The notes beneath the pieces are model-generated. The model was not told where the DNA came from and searched no databases. It saw only the letters and a program-made list of their open reading frames with translations. DNA of 64,000 nt. Origin: Chitinophaga hostae (GTDB lineage Bacteria; Bacteroidota; Bacteroidia; Chitinophagales; Chitinophagaceae). Position numbers and translations under genes: made by a program. The stretch is from contig NZ_JAGTXB010000016.1 of the NCBI RefSeq assembly GCF_018224885.1, forward strand, positions 117,990 through 181,989. Direction: 5' to 3'. Shown here in pieces: positions 9,404-18,607 of this stretch (positions are counted from its first letter, which is position 1; the number at the start of each line of letters is the position of its first letter).

Positions 9404-10126
9404 ATGGAATCATTACGCTGTATTGTTGTAGATGACGAAGAAGGAGCCCACCTCGTACTTGATCACTATATAAAAGGAACAAGTAGCCTGGTATTGATTG
9501 GCAATTTTTACAACGCTGTCAACGCCATGGACTTTATGTTTAAAAACCAGGTGGATCTACTTTTTCTTGATATCAACATGCCCGGTATCTCCGGGTTGGA
9601 TATGCTGGAAGCCATGTCAAATCCTCCATTGGTGGTATTAACCACCGCCTACACCCAATACGCCCTCACCGGGTATAAATACCAGGTAGTAGATTACCTG
9701 GTGAAGCCTTTTGAACTTGCCAAATTTATGGCGGCAATAGATCATGTATTCGCCCGCTATCAACCGCGTGTTGCCAGGAACTCCGCTCCTCCCGGGCAAC
9801 CAACCCCGGATAGCTTCCTGGTATTAAAAATTGATACCGGTATAGTAAAAGTCAGGACGGCCGGTATCACCCATATACAGAGTTATGGTAACTATGTCAA
9901 AGTATTTACAGACGATAAAATGTACCTGAGTGCATCCACCACCAGCGAAATAGAACAACAGCTGGATAAACGCCTCTTCAGACGTATACACCGGTCGTAT
10001 ATTGTAGCACTGTCAAAGATCCGGTCGTTGGAAGGAGCACAGGTGAACCTGGAAAACGGCTTGGTATTGCCGGTTGGCAAGACTTACAAACGTGAAATTC
10101 TGGAACACTTTACGAGAAACAGCTAA
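9404..10126 (+). CDS. LytTR family response regulator
   Basis: The receiver domain (residues 5-120) has the acidic pair in VVDDEE, the phosphoacceptor Asp56 in FLDINMPG, and a lysine in YLVKPF. A LytTR DNA-binding domain follows (about 140-238), with FRRIHRSYIV and the closing VLPVGKTYKREI. It acts with the kinase three bases upstream. Members of this family regulate nearby transport or outer-membrane genes, so the divergent receptor is the natural target. The target is not shown by sequence alone. Confidence 0.92.
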   Translation: MESLRCIVVDDEEGAHLVLDHYIKGTSSLVLIGNFYNAVNAMDFMFKNQVDLLFLDINMPGISGLDMLEAMSNPPLVVLTTAYTQYALTGYKYQVVDYLVKPFELAKFMAAIDHVFARYQPRVARNSAPPGQPTPDSFLVLKIDTGIVKVRTAGITHIQSYGNYVKVFTDDKMYLSASTTSEIEQQLDKRLFRRIHRSYIVALSKIRSLEGAQVNLENGLVLPVGKTYKREILEHFTRNS

Positions 10127-10282
10127 GCGCATTCCCCTGTACGCGGGATTATGTATGGCCAAAATATCTCCTCCCAATCAATACAAGAAAATTTATAACT
10201 ACTTAATTACAAATACATTAATTAAAATATACGCTCAACTATATTTTTTGAAATTTCTTGCATTACATTTAAAATGTTCATA

Positions 10283-10296
10283 TGTTTGTACAAACA
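10283..10296. promoter_or_regulatory. Perfect 14-bp palindrome (operator-like)
   Basis: TGTTTGTACAAACA is a perfect palindrome in the AT-rich leader upstream of the cytochrome operon and 157 bp after the LytTR gene. Its size and symmetry suit a dimeric regulator. No protein can be assigned to it. Confidence 0.35.
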
Positions 10297-10299
10297 CCC

Positions 10300-10350
10300 C
10301 TTTAAGATCGGGGCGATACTTAAAGTTTCAGTAAAAAACTTTAAGTATCG
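10300..10350 (+). promoter_or_regulatory. Two mutually exclusive hairpins
   Basis: Segment B (10315-10328) can pair with upstream segment A (ctttaagatc, 10300-10309, ten pairs and one bulge). It can also pair with downstream segment C (10336-10350), forming 15 perfect pairs with a 7-base loop. Both cannot form together. The second hairpin is followed by ATTAAAATAA rather than a clean T tract. It could end the LytTR transcript, act as an attenuator for the next operon, or be a DNA operator. Confidence 0.4.
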
Positions 10351-10605
10351 ATTAAAATAATGCAATAATACTGATGTTGATCAATCTATCTTTGGACCGG
10401 GTTGAAACCGACAATGGCTGCTACCGAAATCCTCCATGCGCATAGTTTCGGGGGCAACCTGCTGAGGTTTTCCGATAGGAACTTTAAGGGCTGAATTTCT
10501 TACATTTAGTACAACAGTGAAAATGAATTTAGAACAACCATTCACAAGTCAAGGGCAATAGTGCTAAAGGCAATAGATTGATTATAAACGCCGAATATTT
10601 ACGTT

Positions 10606-13600
10606 ATGAAAAGGCTCCTGTTTATACTGCTTGGCGCTGTATTGTTACTTGCCGTTATCTTCCATTATTCAACAACTGTTGATTTGCCGCCTGATGTAAA
10701 GGAGGCTTACAATGCTCTACCAGGTTCACCGGACTATAACGCTGATGTAAAACCGATCCTGTCCGACAAATGTTTTGCCTGCCATGGGCCCGACAAAGCC
10801 AAGCAAAAGGCGGGTCTGCGATTGGATATCGCCGACGCAGCCTACGCCGATCTGCCCGACAATAAAGGCAAAGTAGCGATAGCCCCCGGAAATTTAGCCG
10901 GCAGCGAATTATTTCACCGCATCCTGTCGGATGATCCAAAGTACATGATGCCTTCACCTGAATCGCACCATACCCTTACTGCGCAGGAAAAAGCCATCCT
11001 GATCAAATGGATCAACGATGGCGCGGTTTACAAACCTCACTGGGCTTTTGTTAAACCGGTAAAACCTCATATACCGGGAGCGGATGGTACCATCAACAAC
11101 CCTATCGATAATTTTGTACTGGCTAAACTAAAACAACAAAAATTACAACCGTCGAAGGAGGCGGATAAAGAATTGCTGCTGCGCCGCGTTACACTTGACC
11201 TCACGGGACTTCCACCTACCATAGCCGAAATAGATAATTTTTTAAAAGATGGTACGCCTGATGCCTATGAAAAACAGGTTGACCGGCTGCTGTCGTCCCC
11301 ACACTATGGAGAAAAAATGGCGGTCGACTGGCTGGATGTTGCCCGCTATGCTGATTCGCATGGATATACGGTCGACAGGATCAGGGATATGTCGCCCTAC
11401 CGCGATTGGGTGATCAAAGCTTTCAATACCAATTTTGCATATGATAAATTCATACAATGGCAACTCGCTGGCGATCTGATGCCACATCCCACCCGCGATA
11501 TGATCATTGCCACCGCTTTTAACCGCAACCATCAGCAAAACATGGAAGGTGGAATTATTGAGGAAGAATTTCAGAGCGAATATGTTATTGACAGAACAAA
11601 TACTTTTGGCAATGCGATGCTGGCCATGTCTGTAGGCTGTGCCAAATGCCACGATCATAAATTCGATCCAATATCCCAAAAGAACTATTATGAACTGTTC
11701 AGTTTCTTTAACAACGTAAAAGAAGCCGGCCAGATATCCTTTGACGACGCGCTGCCTACCCCAACCTTACTACTGCCTGGCGAACAAAAAGAGCAAATAC
11801 TCCGGTTCATCAATAACAACATAAAAAAACAACTAGAAACCGTTGCTCAAACAGAAACCAAGGCTGCTGCCAGCTTTGATAAGTGGATCAATGATGGCGG
11901 CTACAAAAAACTATCTGCAGACAAAATTCCCGGCAACGGCATACAGGCATACTACACTTTTGATAAAGGGAACCTCGTTAATAACACGAACCCCAAAGAT
12001 GTTGCCACCATGAAACGCGAAACCGGGCAGGCAGGTGACAAGGCCGTGTTTGAGAACAACGGTAATGGTAAAGCCATTGTACTCAATGGTGACAGCTGGT
12101 TGGATCTCAATAAAACCGGTATTTTCAGGAAATCGCAGCCATTTACCATAGGCATGTGGGTCAACATCCCAAAGCAGTTAACCGAGGGCGTTATCTTTCA
12201 CAAAAGCAACGCCGAGCGTTTATATAATTTCAAAGGATATCATCTCTATCTGCATAACAACAAGCTGGAGCTGAATATGACACATACAGGTCCGTCAAAT
12301 GCCATTACAAAAGTGAGCATTGCTGATGTACCGCGTGACAAATGGATACAATTGACAGCCACTTACGATGGTTCGTCGAAGGCCGCCGGGTTTAAGTTGT
12401 ATATGGACGGCTCGGAATTACCGATGGAAACTACGATGGACGAGCTGACCAAAGATATCCTTTTTAACGGAGGCGGTCCTGGCCTGCAAATAGGCGCCTG
12501 GTGGCGTGGCCGTGGCTTTAAGGATGGCAAGGTGGACGATATTACCGTTTATAACCGTACGTTAACGCCGTTCGAAATTAAAGTACTGGCGCATAAAACA
12601 AGCTGGCTGGAAATTGCCGCTAAGCATAACACCGCATTAACGCCGGATGAGTTAAATAATTTAAAGGCATACTATCTTTCAGCAGTAGATCCGGATGTAC
12701 AATCCGAGGAACAAAAATTAACTGCGTTGCGCACCGAGTTATCAGATTCAACAGAAAATATTGATGAAATAATGGTAATGCGTGAAATGGCCCAACCTAA
12801 AAAAACGTTCCTGCTAAAGCGGGGCAATTATGATATGCCGGGCGAGCAGGTGTTTCCCAATACGCCGGAGGCTATTTTGCCCTTTGATAAACATCTGCCA
12901 AAGAATAGGTATGGTCTGGCACAATGGGTGACCAGCCCTGATAATCCACTTGCTGCAAGGGTTGCCGTAAACCGTTTCTGGCAGAACTTTTTTGGGACAG
13001 GGATCGTAAAAACTTCAGAGGATTTTGGCAACCAGGGTGAAATGCCAAGTCACCCCGAGTTACTGGATTGGCTTGCCACCAGTTTTATTGAATCCGGCTG
13101 GAATGTAAAGCAGCTGAATAAAATGATTGTCATGTCAGCCACGTACAGGCAGGATTCCCGGGCAAGCAAAGCGGCCGTGGAAAAAGATGCAGAGAACCGT
13201 TTCCTTTCACATGGTCCCGCCTATCGTATGCAAGCCGAAATGATCCGCGATAACGCACTTCTGGCAAGCGGATTACTCGACACGCAAATAGGCGGCAAAA
13301 GCGTGAAACCCTATCAACCTGAAGGTCTTTGGGAAATCAACAACACCACCTATAAACCCGATACGGGCAAATCCGTTTACCGGCGCAGCTTGTATGTGAT
13401 CATCAAACGCTCGGTACCTAATCCAACACTGGCAACTTTTGATGCCACAGCACGTAATTACTGCACCATGCGCAGGCAAAATACCAATACGCCACTGCAA
13501 GCACTGGTGACCCTCAATGATCCGACCTTTGTAGAAGCAGCCAAAGTAATGGGCGAGCAAATGGCCCGAACGGCAAACAACCGCGAGGCCATCATCACCA

Positions 13601-13830
13601 CTTATCGTAAACTGACGGGACACAGGCCCACAGCAGACGAAATAAGCCTGCTGCTCACACTGCAACAGGCCGAGTTAAAAAAATTCAGGCAGCATCCTGA
13701 AAAACAAACGGGCTGGTTGAATACAGGACAGTATAAGATCGATAATACGCTGGACAGCGCATTGATCGCCGCCAATGCAGTAGTTGCCAGCACCATCATT
13801 AACGCTGATGCATCATTAACCAAAAGATAA
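10606..13830 (+). CDS. Planctomycete-type cytochrome c, DUF1549, LamG and DUF1553 protein
   Basis: The N terminus has one hydrophobic anchor or signal (about 3-22). A PSCyt1 c-type cytochrome domain has the haem motif CFACH at 56-60, followed by DUF1549 (PSCyt2, about 165-370) with a second CxxCH at 345-349 (CAKCHDHKFDP). A LamG/concanavalin-like domain (about 450-660) and a C-terminal DUF1553 (PSD1, about 790-1050) complete the protein. This multidomain order is typical of Planctomycetes and is also found in some Bacteroidota. The enzymatic role is not established; it should act outside the cytoplasm with electron transfer. It heads a four-gene operon with a DUF1501 protein six bases downstream. 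Confidence 0.9.
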   Translation: MKRLLFILLGAVLLLAVIFHYSTTVDLPPDVKEAYNALPGSPDYNADVKPILSDKCFACHGPDKAKQKAGLRLDIADAAYADLPDNKGKVAIAPGNLAGSELFHRILSDDPKYMMPSPESHHTLTAQEKAILIKWINDGAVYKPHWAFVKPVKPHIPGADGTINNPIDNFVLAKLKQQKLQPSKEADKELLLRRVTLDLTGLPPTIAEIDNFLKDGTPDAYEKQVDRLLSSPHYGEKMAVDWLDVARYADSHGYTVDRIRDMSPYRDWVIKAFNTNFAYDKFIQWQLAGDLMPHPTRDMIIATAFNRNHQQNMEGGIIEEEFQSEYVIDRTNTFGNAMLAMSVGCAKCHDHKFDPISQKNYYELFSFFNNVKEAGQISFDDALPTPTLLLPGEQKEQILRFINNNIKKQLETVAQTETKAAASFDKWINDGGYKKLSADKIPGNGIQAYYTFDKGNLVNNTNPKDVATMKRETGQAGDKAVFENNGNGKAIVLNGDSWLDLNKTGIFRKSQPFTIGMWVNIPKQLTEGVIFHKSNAERLYNFKGYHLYLHNNKLELNMTHTGPSNAITKVSIADVPRDKWIQLTATYDGSSKAAGFKLYMDGSELPMETTMDELTKDILFNGGGPGLQIGAWWRGRGFKDGKVDDITVYNRTLTPFEIKVLAHKTSWLEIAAKHNTALTPDELNNLKAYYLSAVDPDVQSEEQKLTALRTELSDSTENIDEIMVMREMAQPKKTFLLKRGNYDMPGEQVFPNTPEAILPFDKHLPKNRYGLAQWVTSPDNPLAARVAVNRFWQNFFGTGIVKTSEDFGNQGEMPSHPELLDWLATSFIESGWNVKQLNKMIVMSATYRQDSRASKAAVEKDAENRFLSHGPAYRMQAEMIRDNALLASGLLDTQIGGKSVKPYQPEGLWEINNTTYKPDTGKSVYRRSLYVIIKRSVPNPTLATFDATARNYCTMRRQNTNTPLQALVTLNDPTFVEAAKVMGEQMARTANNREAIITTYRKLTGHRPTADEISLLLTLQQAELKKFRQHPEKQTGWLNTGQYKIDNTLDSALIAANAVVASTIINADASLTKR

Positions 13831-13836
13831 ATTTGT

Positions 13837-15360
13837 ATGTCTGATTTTCACCATGATGCGGAGTTCAGGCTCCATACGCCGGAATTTAATGAGCTTAATA
13901 AAAAGCTGGACCGTCGCGATTTTTTAACCAAAACATCATTGGGGATCGGGGCATTGGCCCTGGGTTCGTTATTCGGCAACAAACTGTTCAGCAGTTCACC
14001 ACATATAGCGCCTGCTTCAGGTGTAGCGACCGGCGACCTCGAGGCGGATATTTTAAGGGCACTACCCCACTTTGCACCAAAAGCAAAACGGGTGGTATAC
14101 CTGTTTCAAAGCGGCGGCCCCTCTCAGTTCGAAACATTTGATTACAAGCCCATGCTGGCCAAAATGATGGGCCAGAACCTGCCCGATTCGGTACGCAAAG
14201 GACAACGGCTTACTGGTATGAGCGCCAACCAAAGCGCGCTACCCATGGTGCCATCATATTATAAGTTTAACCAGCACGGTCAAAACGGAACCTGGATGAG
14301 CGAATTGATGCCTTTTACCGCGGCAGTAGTGGATGAACTTTGTATCGTAAAATCAATGTATTCAGAAGCGATCAATCATGACCCCGCTATCACTTTTTTT
14401 CAAACCGGCAACCAGTTACCCGGCAGGCCCTCTATCGGATCGTGGATAAGCTATGGCCTGGGATCGGACAACAATAACCTCCCAACGTTTATTGTACTGG
14501 TGTCAAAAAACGGGCAAAAAGATCAGCCGCTATACGCCCGGTTATGGGGCAACGGTTTCCTGCCATCTAAATACCAGGGAGTACAGTTTAGAGCAGGGAA
14601 AGATCCCGTGCTATTTCTAAACAATCCCGACGGGTACGATGGGAAAAACCGGAAAGAAATGCTGGAGTACCTGTCGAAACTAAATCAGATGCAAAACGCT
14701 GCTTACGGCGACCCGGAAGTAGATGCCCGCATAGCACAGTATGAAATGGCCTATCGTATGCAAACCTCCGTACCGGAGGTAATGAGCACCGCAGATGAGC
14801 CAAACGAAATATTTGAAATGTACGGCCCCGATAGCAGGGATTCCGGTACCTATGCCGCCAACTGTTTACTTGCGCGCAAGCTGCTGGAAAAAGATGTAAA
14901 ATTTATACAGCTATACCACCAGGGCTGGGATCAGCATAGCAATCTGCCCTCAGGCATCGCCACGCAATGTAAAGCAACAGACCAGGCTACTGCCGCGCTG
15001 ATTAAAGATTTAAAACAGCGGGGCTTATTGGAAGATACATTGGTAATATGGGGCGGCGAATTTGGCCGTACCGTATATTCCCAGGGCAAGCTTACGGCAA
15101 ATGATTATGGCCGTGACCACCATCCGCGTTGCTTTACCATGTGGATGGCCGGCGCAGGAGTTAAACCCGGTTTAGTATATGGAGAAACAGACGACTTTAG
15201 CTACAATATTGTAAAAGATCCCGTGCACGTGCACGATTTTCAGGCCACCCTGCTGCATCTGATGGGTATAGATCATGAACGGCTTACCTACAAATTCCAG
15301 GGCAGACGCTTCAGGCTTACAGATGTGGAAGGAAAAGTTGTAAAGGATATATTAACTTGA
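13837..15360 (+). CDS. DUF1501 family protein, Tat-exported
   Basis: A twin-arginine signal (DRRDFLTKTSLGIGALALG, about residues 25-45) predicts export in folded form. The rest matches DUF1501, a sulfatase/alkaline-phosphatase-like fold that accompanies DUF1553 proteins. Recognisable parts are LFQSGGPSQFETFDYKP, NHDPAITFFQTG and WGGEFGRTVYSQG, with DYGRDHHP and a closing VHVHDFQATLLHLMGID. Several Asp and His residues could bind metal. At 507 residues it is slightly longer than many members. It starts six bases after the DUF1553 gene, so the two are probably translated from one mRNA and may act on the same substrate. Confidence 0.9.
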   Translation: MSDFHHDAEFRLHTPEFNELNKKLDRRDFLTKTSLGIGALALGSLFGNKLFSSSPHIAPASGVATGDLEADILRALPHFAPKAKRVVYLFQSGGPSQFETFDYKPMLAKMMGQNLPDSVRKGQRLTGMSANQSALPMVPSYYKFNQHGQNGTWMSELMPFTAAVVDELCIVKSMYSEAINHDPAITFFQTGNQLPGRPSIGSWISYGLGSDNNNLPTFIVLVSKNGQKDQPLYARLWGNGFLPSKYQGVQFRAGKDPVLFLNNPDGYDGKNRKEMLEYLSKLNQMQNAAYGDPEVDARIAQYEMAYRMQTSVPEVMSTADEPNEIFEMYGPDSRDSGTYAANCLLARKLLEKDVKFIQLYHQGWDQHSNLPSGIATQCKATDQATAALIKDLKQRGLLEDTLVIWGGEFGRTVYSQGKLTANDYGRDHHPRCFTMWMAGAGVKPGLVYGETDDFSYNIVKDPVHVHDFQATLLHLMGIDHERLTYKFQGRRFRLTDVEGKVVKDILT

Positions 15361-15378
15361 TACTATAAGATAAAATTC

Positions 15379-16488
15379 ATGGAAAATTCAAGAAGAAATT
15401 TCATCAAAAATGCAACTATTGCATCTGCTGCGATGGCGGTTACACCCGCAAGAAGTTTTGCCATCTTACACAAAGATGTACAGCCCGATGATCATATTAT
15501 TGGTCAGGGTGAATTTACCTACAAAGCAGATAAGAACTGGGCAAAAATCAGTGTAAACACAAACCCACTCGCCAACTGCCACGAAATGGTGCAGGATAGC
15601 AAAGGCCGCCTCATTATGTTGGGCGACCATACCCATAACAATATCCTTATCTTCGATAAATCAGGCAAGTTGCTGGATTACTGGGGTACTGCCCTGCCCG
15701 GAGGACATGGCTTAAGCATCAGCAAAGAAGGTGACGAAGATTTTTTACTGCTTACGGATTGCGGCTGGGCTTTGGACAAAACAGGAAATGGCTATGGCCA
15801 ATCGGGCCAGGTACTGAAAACTACGCTCGACGGTAAACTGATATTTGCCATAGGCCATCCGCGAACTATTGGTATTTACAAGGACGATGAGCCCTTTAAA
15901 CCAACAGAGACTGCCGTTGCACCCAACGGTGATATTTATGTGGCCGACGGTTATGGCTCCGATTATATTATACAATACAATAGTAAAGGACAATATATAC
16001 GTCACTTCGGCGGGCATCATAATACAAACAAAGACCATAACCTCATCAATGCCCATGGCGTAACAGTTGATACCCGCGATAAAAATAATCCCACATTGAT
16101 TTGTACCTCGCGGGAAGAAAACTGCTTTAAAATATTTACGCTCGATGGTAAATTTATTAAGCGTATAGACATGCCCGGTATGTACGTATGCAGGGCGGTG
16201 ATCAATGAGCAAAACATTTATGCCGGCGTGTGCTGGTCAAAAGATGCTGCTGGTAAACGTTTTGATTATTCCGGCTTTGTTACCATCATGAATGCCAATA
16301 ACGAAGTAGTATCAAACCCGGGAGGAGCTGCACCGGTATATAAGAACGGGGTTTTACAACCCACTTTACAGGCAACAAATCCTGTTTTTCAACATGGTCA
16401 TGATGTTTGTATTGATGAGGACAAAAATATGTATGTGTGCCAGTGGAATGCCTATCATACAGCCCCGGTGAAATTAACGCGTATATGA
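15379..16488 (+). CDS. Tat-exported NHL-type six-bladed beta-propeller
   Basis: The N terminus contains SRRNFIKNATIASAAMAV, a twin-arginine signal ending near ARSFA. The body shows NHL-like repeats such as CHEMVQDSKGRLIMLGD, PNGDIYVADGYGSDYIIQY and ENCFKIFTLDGKFIKRIDM, which build a beta-propeller. Related propellers include peptidyl-hydroxyglycine lyases, but no catalytic residues can be assigned here. It lies 18 bp after the DUF1501 gene, and its stop codon overlaps the next start codon (ATGA), a sign of translational coupling. It may be a binding or enzymatic accessory of the cytochrome system. Confidence 0.8.
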   Translation: MENSRRNFIKNATIASAAMAVTPARSFAILHKDVQPDDHIIGQGEFTYKADKNWAKISVNTNPLANCHEMVQDSKGRLIMLGDHTHNNILIFDKSGKLLDYWGTALPGGHGLSISKEGDEDFLLLTDCGWALDKTGNGYGQSGQVLKTTLDGKLIFAIGHPRTIGIYKDDEPFKPTETAVAPNGDIYVADGYGSDYIIQYNSKGQYIRHFGGHHNTNKDHNLINAHGVTVDTRDKNNPTLICTSREENCFKIFTLDGKFIKRIDMPGMYVCRAVINEQNIYAGVCWSKDAAGKRFDYSGFVTIMNANNEVVSNPGGAAPVYKNGVLQPTLQATNPVFQHGHDVCIDEDKNMYVCQWNAYHTAPVKLTRI

Positions 16489-17819
16489 CATTAGGTAACA
16501 TTACTACATTTTCAGGCCATTTGCATCCGCTTATTGTGCATCTGCCAATTGGCTTTATTTTACTGGCGGCTGTTTTTAATATTTTATCATACAACAAAAA
16601 GTACGAGAATTTAAAACCAGCCGTATCAGTAACCTTACTCATTGGATTTATATCGGCAGTACTGGCCTGTTTGTTCGGCTATATTTTGTCCCTGTCGGGC
16701 GATTATGAAAAGAGCACATTACTCCATCATAAATTATCCGGTATTACGCTCACCGTTATTTCCGGCATTTTATATTATATATCTACCGAAAAAGTGATAC
16801 GCGAGATACGCATGCCGAAGAAACTATTCTCCGTTTTACTCCTCGGCATGATAGCACTCATGAGCTATAGCGGGCATGAGGGAGCCAGTCTTACCCACGG
16901 CAACGACTACCTCAGTGTACGCACGCTGATGCAGCAGGTGCGCGAAAAACCGGCAAGTGTTCAAAGTGCCATGATATTCGAAGATGTAGTAGCCCCTATT
17001 TTACAAAGTAAATGTGCCCAGTGCCACCAGGGCGGTAAACAGAAAGGAAACTTTTCCGTCGAAAACCTGCAAACACTATTAAAGGGAGGCAAGACCGGCC
17101 CGGCAATAGTTCCCGGGAAATTAGCCGAAAGCGAATTGTTTAAACGTGTTACACTCGATCCTGGGCATAAAGATTTTATGCCTGCAGATGGTAAACCACC
17201 GCTTTCAAAAAATGAGATACAAATAATCAAATGGTGGATAACGAAGGCCAATGCGGTGGAAGGCAAAACATTGGCACAATTAAAGGACGCCGACTCCATA
17301 CAAATGCAGGTAAGTACCTACCTGGGCTTTAATAAAAATACCGCTGAAAATGCAGACGGGAATGGGGTTACCCAGACCATTAATGCCGATATTCCCATAC
17401 ATGCAGACACTTTGCCGATGGCGCACCTTCGAACAAAAGGATTAATGGTGCGGGTGATGCTAAAAAAGCCAATCATGCTGGATGTTACACTCCCCGTCAA
17501 TTCAGGTGTGAAAATGTCAGAGATCAGGGACGACCTGATGCCCCTGGCCAAAAATATTATCTGGCTGAACCTATCCGGTAATAACTTTACCGATAACGAT
17601 CTGCATATTTTAGCATCATTTATTAATCTTGAAAAACTACGGATAGAAAAGAACCCGGTTACAGACGCAGTATGCAATGATCTTATATCTCTCAGGCACC
17701 TGGAAGCCGTAAATTTAAACGAAACTAAAATAACCGAAATGACCGTGGCCAACCTCAAAAAAAATACGGCCATAAAACGAATTTATACCTGGGGTACAGC
17801 AGTAAAGCCCGCTAATTAG
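16485..17819 (+). CDS. Membrane-anchored c-type cytochrome (DUF2231-like) with leucine-rich tail
   Basis: I place the start at the ATG at 16485, which overlaps the upstream stop as ATGA; a longer frame from 16437 would overlap the propeller gene by about 50 bp. Four hydrophobic helices (about 8-145) begin with FSGHLHPLIVHLPIGF, a DUF2231-like signature with histidines suited to haem b. A PSCyt1-type cytochrome domain (about 165-270) has the haem motif CAQCH. The last 100 residues look like leucine-rich repeats (LKNIIWLNLSGN-type units written as LAKNIIWLNLSGNNF). It probably receives or delivers electrons for the exported DUF1553 protein. Confidence 0.85.
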   Translation: MTLGNITTFSGHLHPLIVHLPIGFILLAAVFNILSYNKKYENLKPAVSVTLLIGFISAVLACLFGYILSLSGDYEKSTLLHHKLSGITLTVISGILYYISTEKVIREIRMPKKLFSVLLLGMIALMSYSGHEGASLTHGNDYLSVRTLMQQVREKPASVQSAMIFEDVVAPILQSKCAQCHQGGKQKGNFSVENLQTLLKGGKTGPAIVPGKLAESELFKRVTLDPGHKDFMPADGKPPLSKNEIQIIKWWITKANAVEGKTLAQLKDADSIQMQVSTYLGFNKNTAENADGNGVTQTINADIPIHADTLPMAHLRTKGLMVRVMLKKPIMLDVTLPVNSGVKMSEIRDDLMPLAKNIIWLNLSGNNFTDNDLHILASFINLEKLRIEKNPVTDAVCNDLISLRHLEAVNLNETKITEMTVANLKKNTAIKRIYTWGTAVKPAN

Positions 17820-18009
17820 TATTACAATATTAACAACCAAACTCCACGCTCTTCCCCAGCCCGATTTTTTTATCCAATAAAAATAGAGGGGAATCAGCAG
17901 TCCCGCGTTTATAGATTAACAGGAGGAATTCTTTTTTAAAAAATTTTCCTCGCTATGCACTTTAGCGGAAACACATGCTTATTAAGTATCATATTTATAA
18001 AATTCATTT

Positions 18010-18528
18010 GTGAGCACAGAAGGTCTTTACAGACAGTTCCAGCAAGTATTTGAGCAGTTTTACAATCCGCTTTGCAAATATGCCTTCAACTTTATAAAAG
18101 AAAGGGAGGCATGTGAAGATATCGTACAGGATGTTTTCGTGAAGATATGGGAAAACCGCAAAGACATTTTAGCGGCTGAAGGTGTAAAATTTTACCTTTT
18201 CACCGCCGTCCGCAATAATTGCCTGACCTGGTTACGCCGTGAGCAACGCCTGCCGGTATACAGTCTCGCAGAAATGGATGTGGAGGATGCCTGGCCCAAT
18301 CCAGGCACTGCAACGGATGATGTAGAGCCGGTAAATTATAAAGCAATGCTGGGAAAAGGGATTGATCAGCTTCCGCCAAAATGTAAAGAAATATTTTTAT
18401 TAAGTCGTCTGGGGGATTTCAGCAACCAGGAGGTAGCCGACAACCTGGGCATATCCATTAAAACCGTTAATAATCAGCTTTGGAAGGCATTGAAATTCCT
18501 GAGACACTTCGTTAAAAATACCCTATAA
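18010..18528 (+). CDS. ECF sigma-70 factor (FecI-like)
   Basis: The protein directs RNA polymerase to target promoters. Sigma region 2 shows YAFNFIKEREACEDIVQDVF and region 4 shows LPPKCKEIFLLSRLGDFS, then NQEVADNLGISIKTVNNQL. At 172 residues it is a normal ECF sigma factor. The start is a GTG, because a stop codon lies four codons upstream and no ATG is available. A FecR-like anti-sigma factor and an STN-bearing TonB receptor follow in the usual order, making a FecI-FecR-FecA-type surface-signalling set. Confidence 0.92.
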   Translation: MSTEGLYRQFQQVFEQFYNPLCKYAFNFIKEREACEDIVQDVFVKIWENRKDILAAEGVKFYLFTAVRNNCLTWLRREQRLPVYSLAEMDVEDAWPNPGTATDDVEPVNYKAMLGKGIDQLPPKCKEIFLLSRLGDFSNQEVADNLGISIKTVNNQLWKALKFLRHFVKNTL

Positions 18529-18607
18529 ACCATCCGTTGGTTATTTTCTTACTTTCCGTAGGAATTTCACAAATAATTATGTTTTAGTAAATGGGAGGAG
18601 TAAACAA

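Larger units (their letters stand above)
10127..10605. other. Long leader region ahead of the cytochrome operon
   Basis: About 480 bases lack a convincing gene. The stretch holds a 14-bp palindrome (10283-10296) and two overlapping hairpins (10300-10350), annotated separately. The 255 bases after the hairpins show no recognisable element beyond general AT richness. Confidence 0.4.

Noticed and set aside
11242..11679. 145-residue minus-strand frame inside the DUF1549 region
   Set aside because: It is antisense to a well-conserved domain with CxxCH motifs, so it is a shadow of the real gene.
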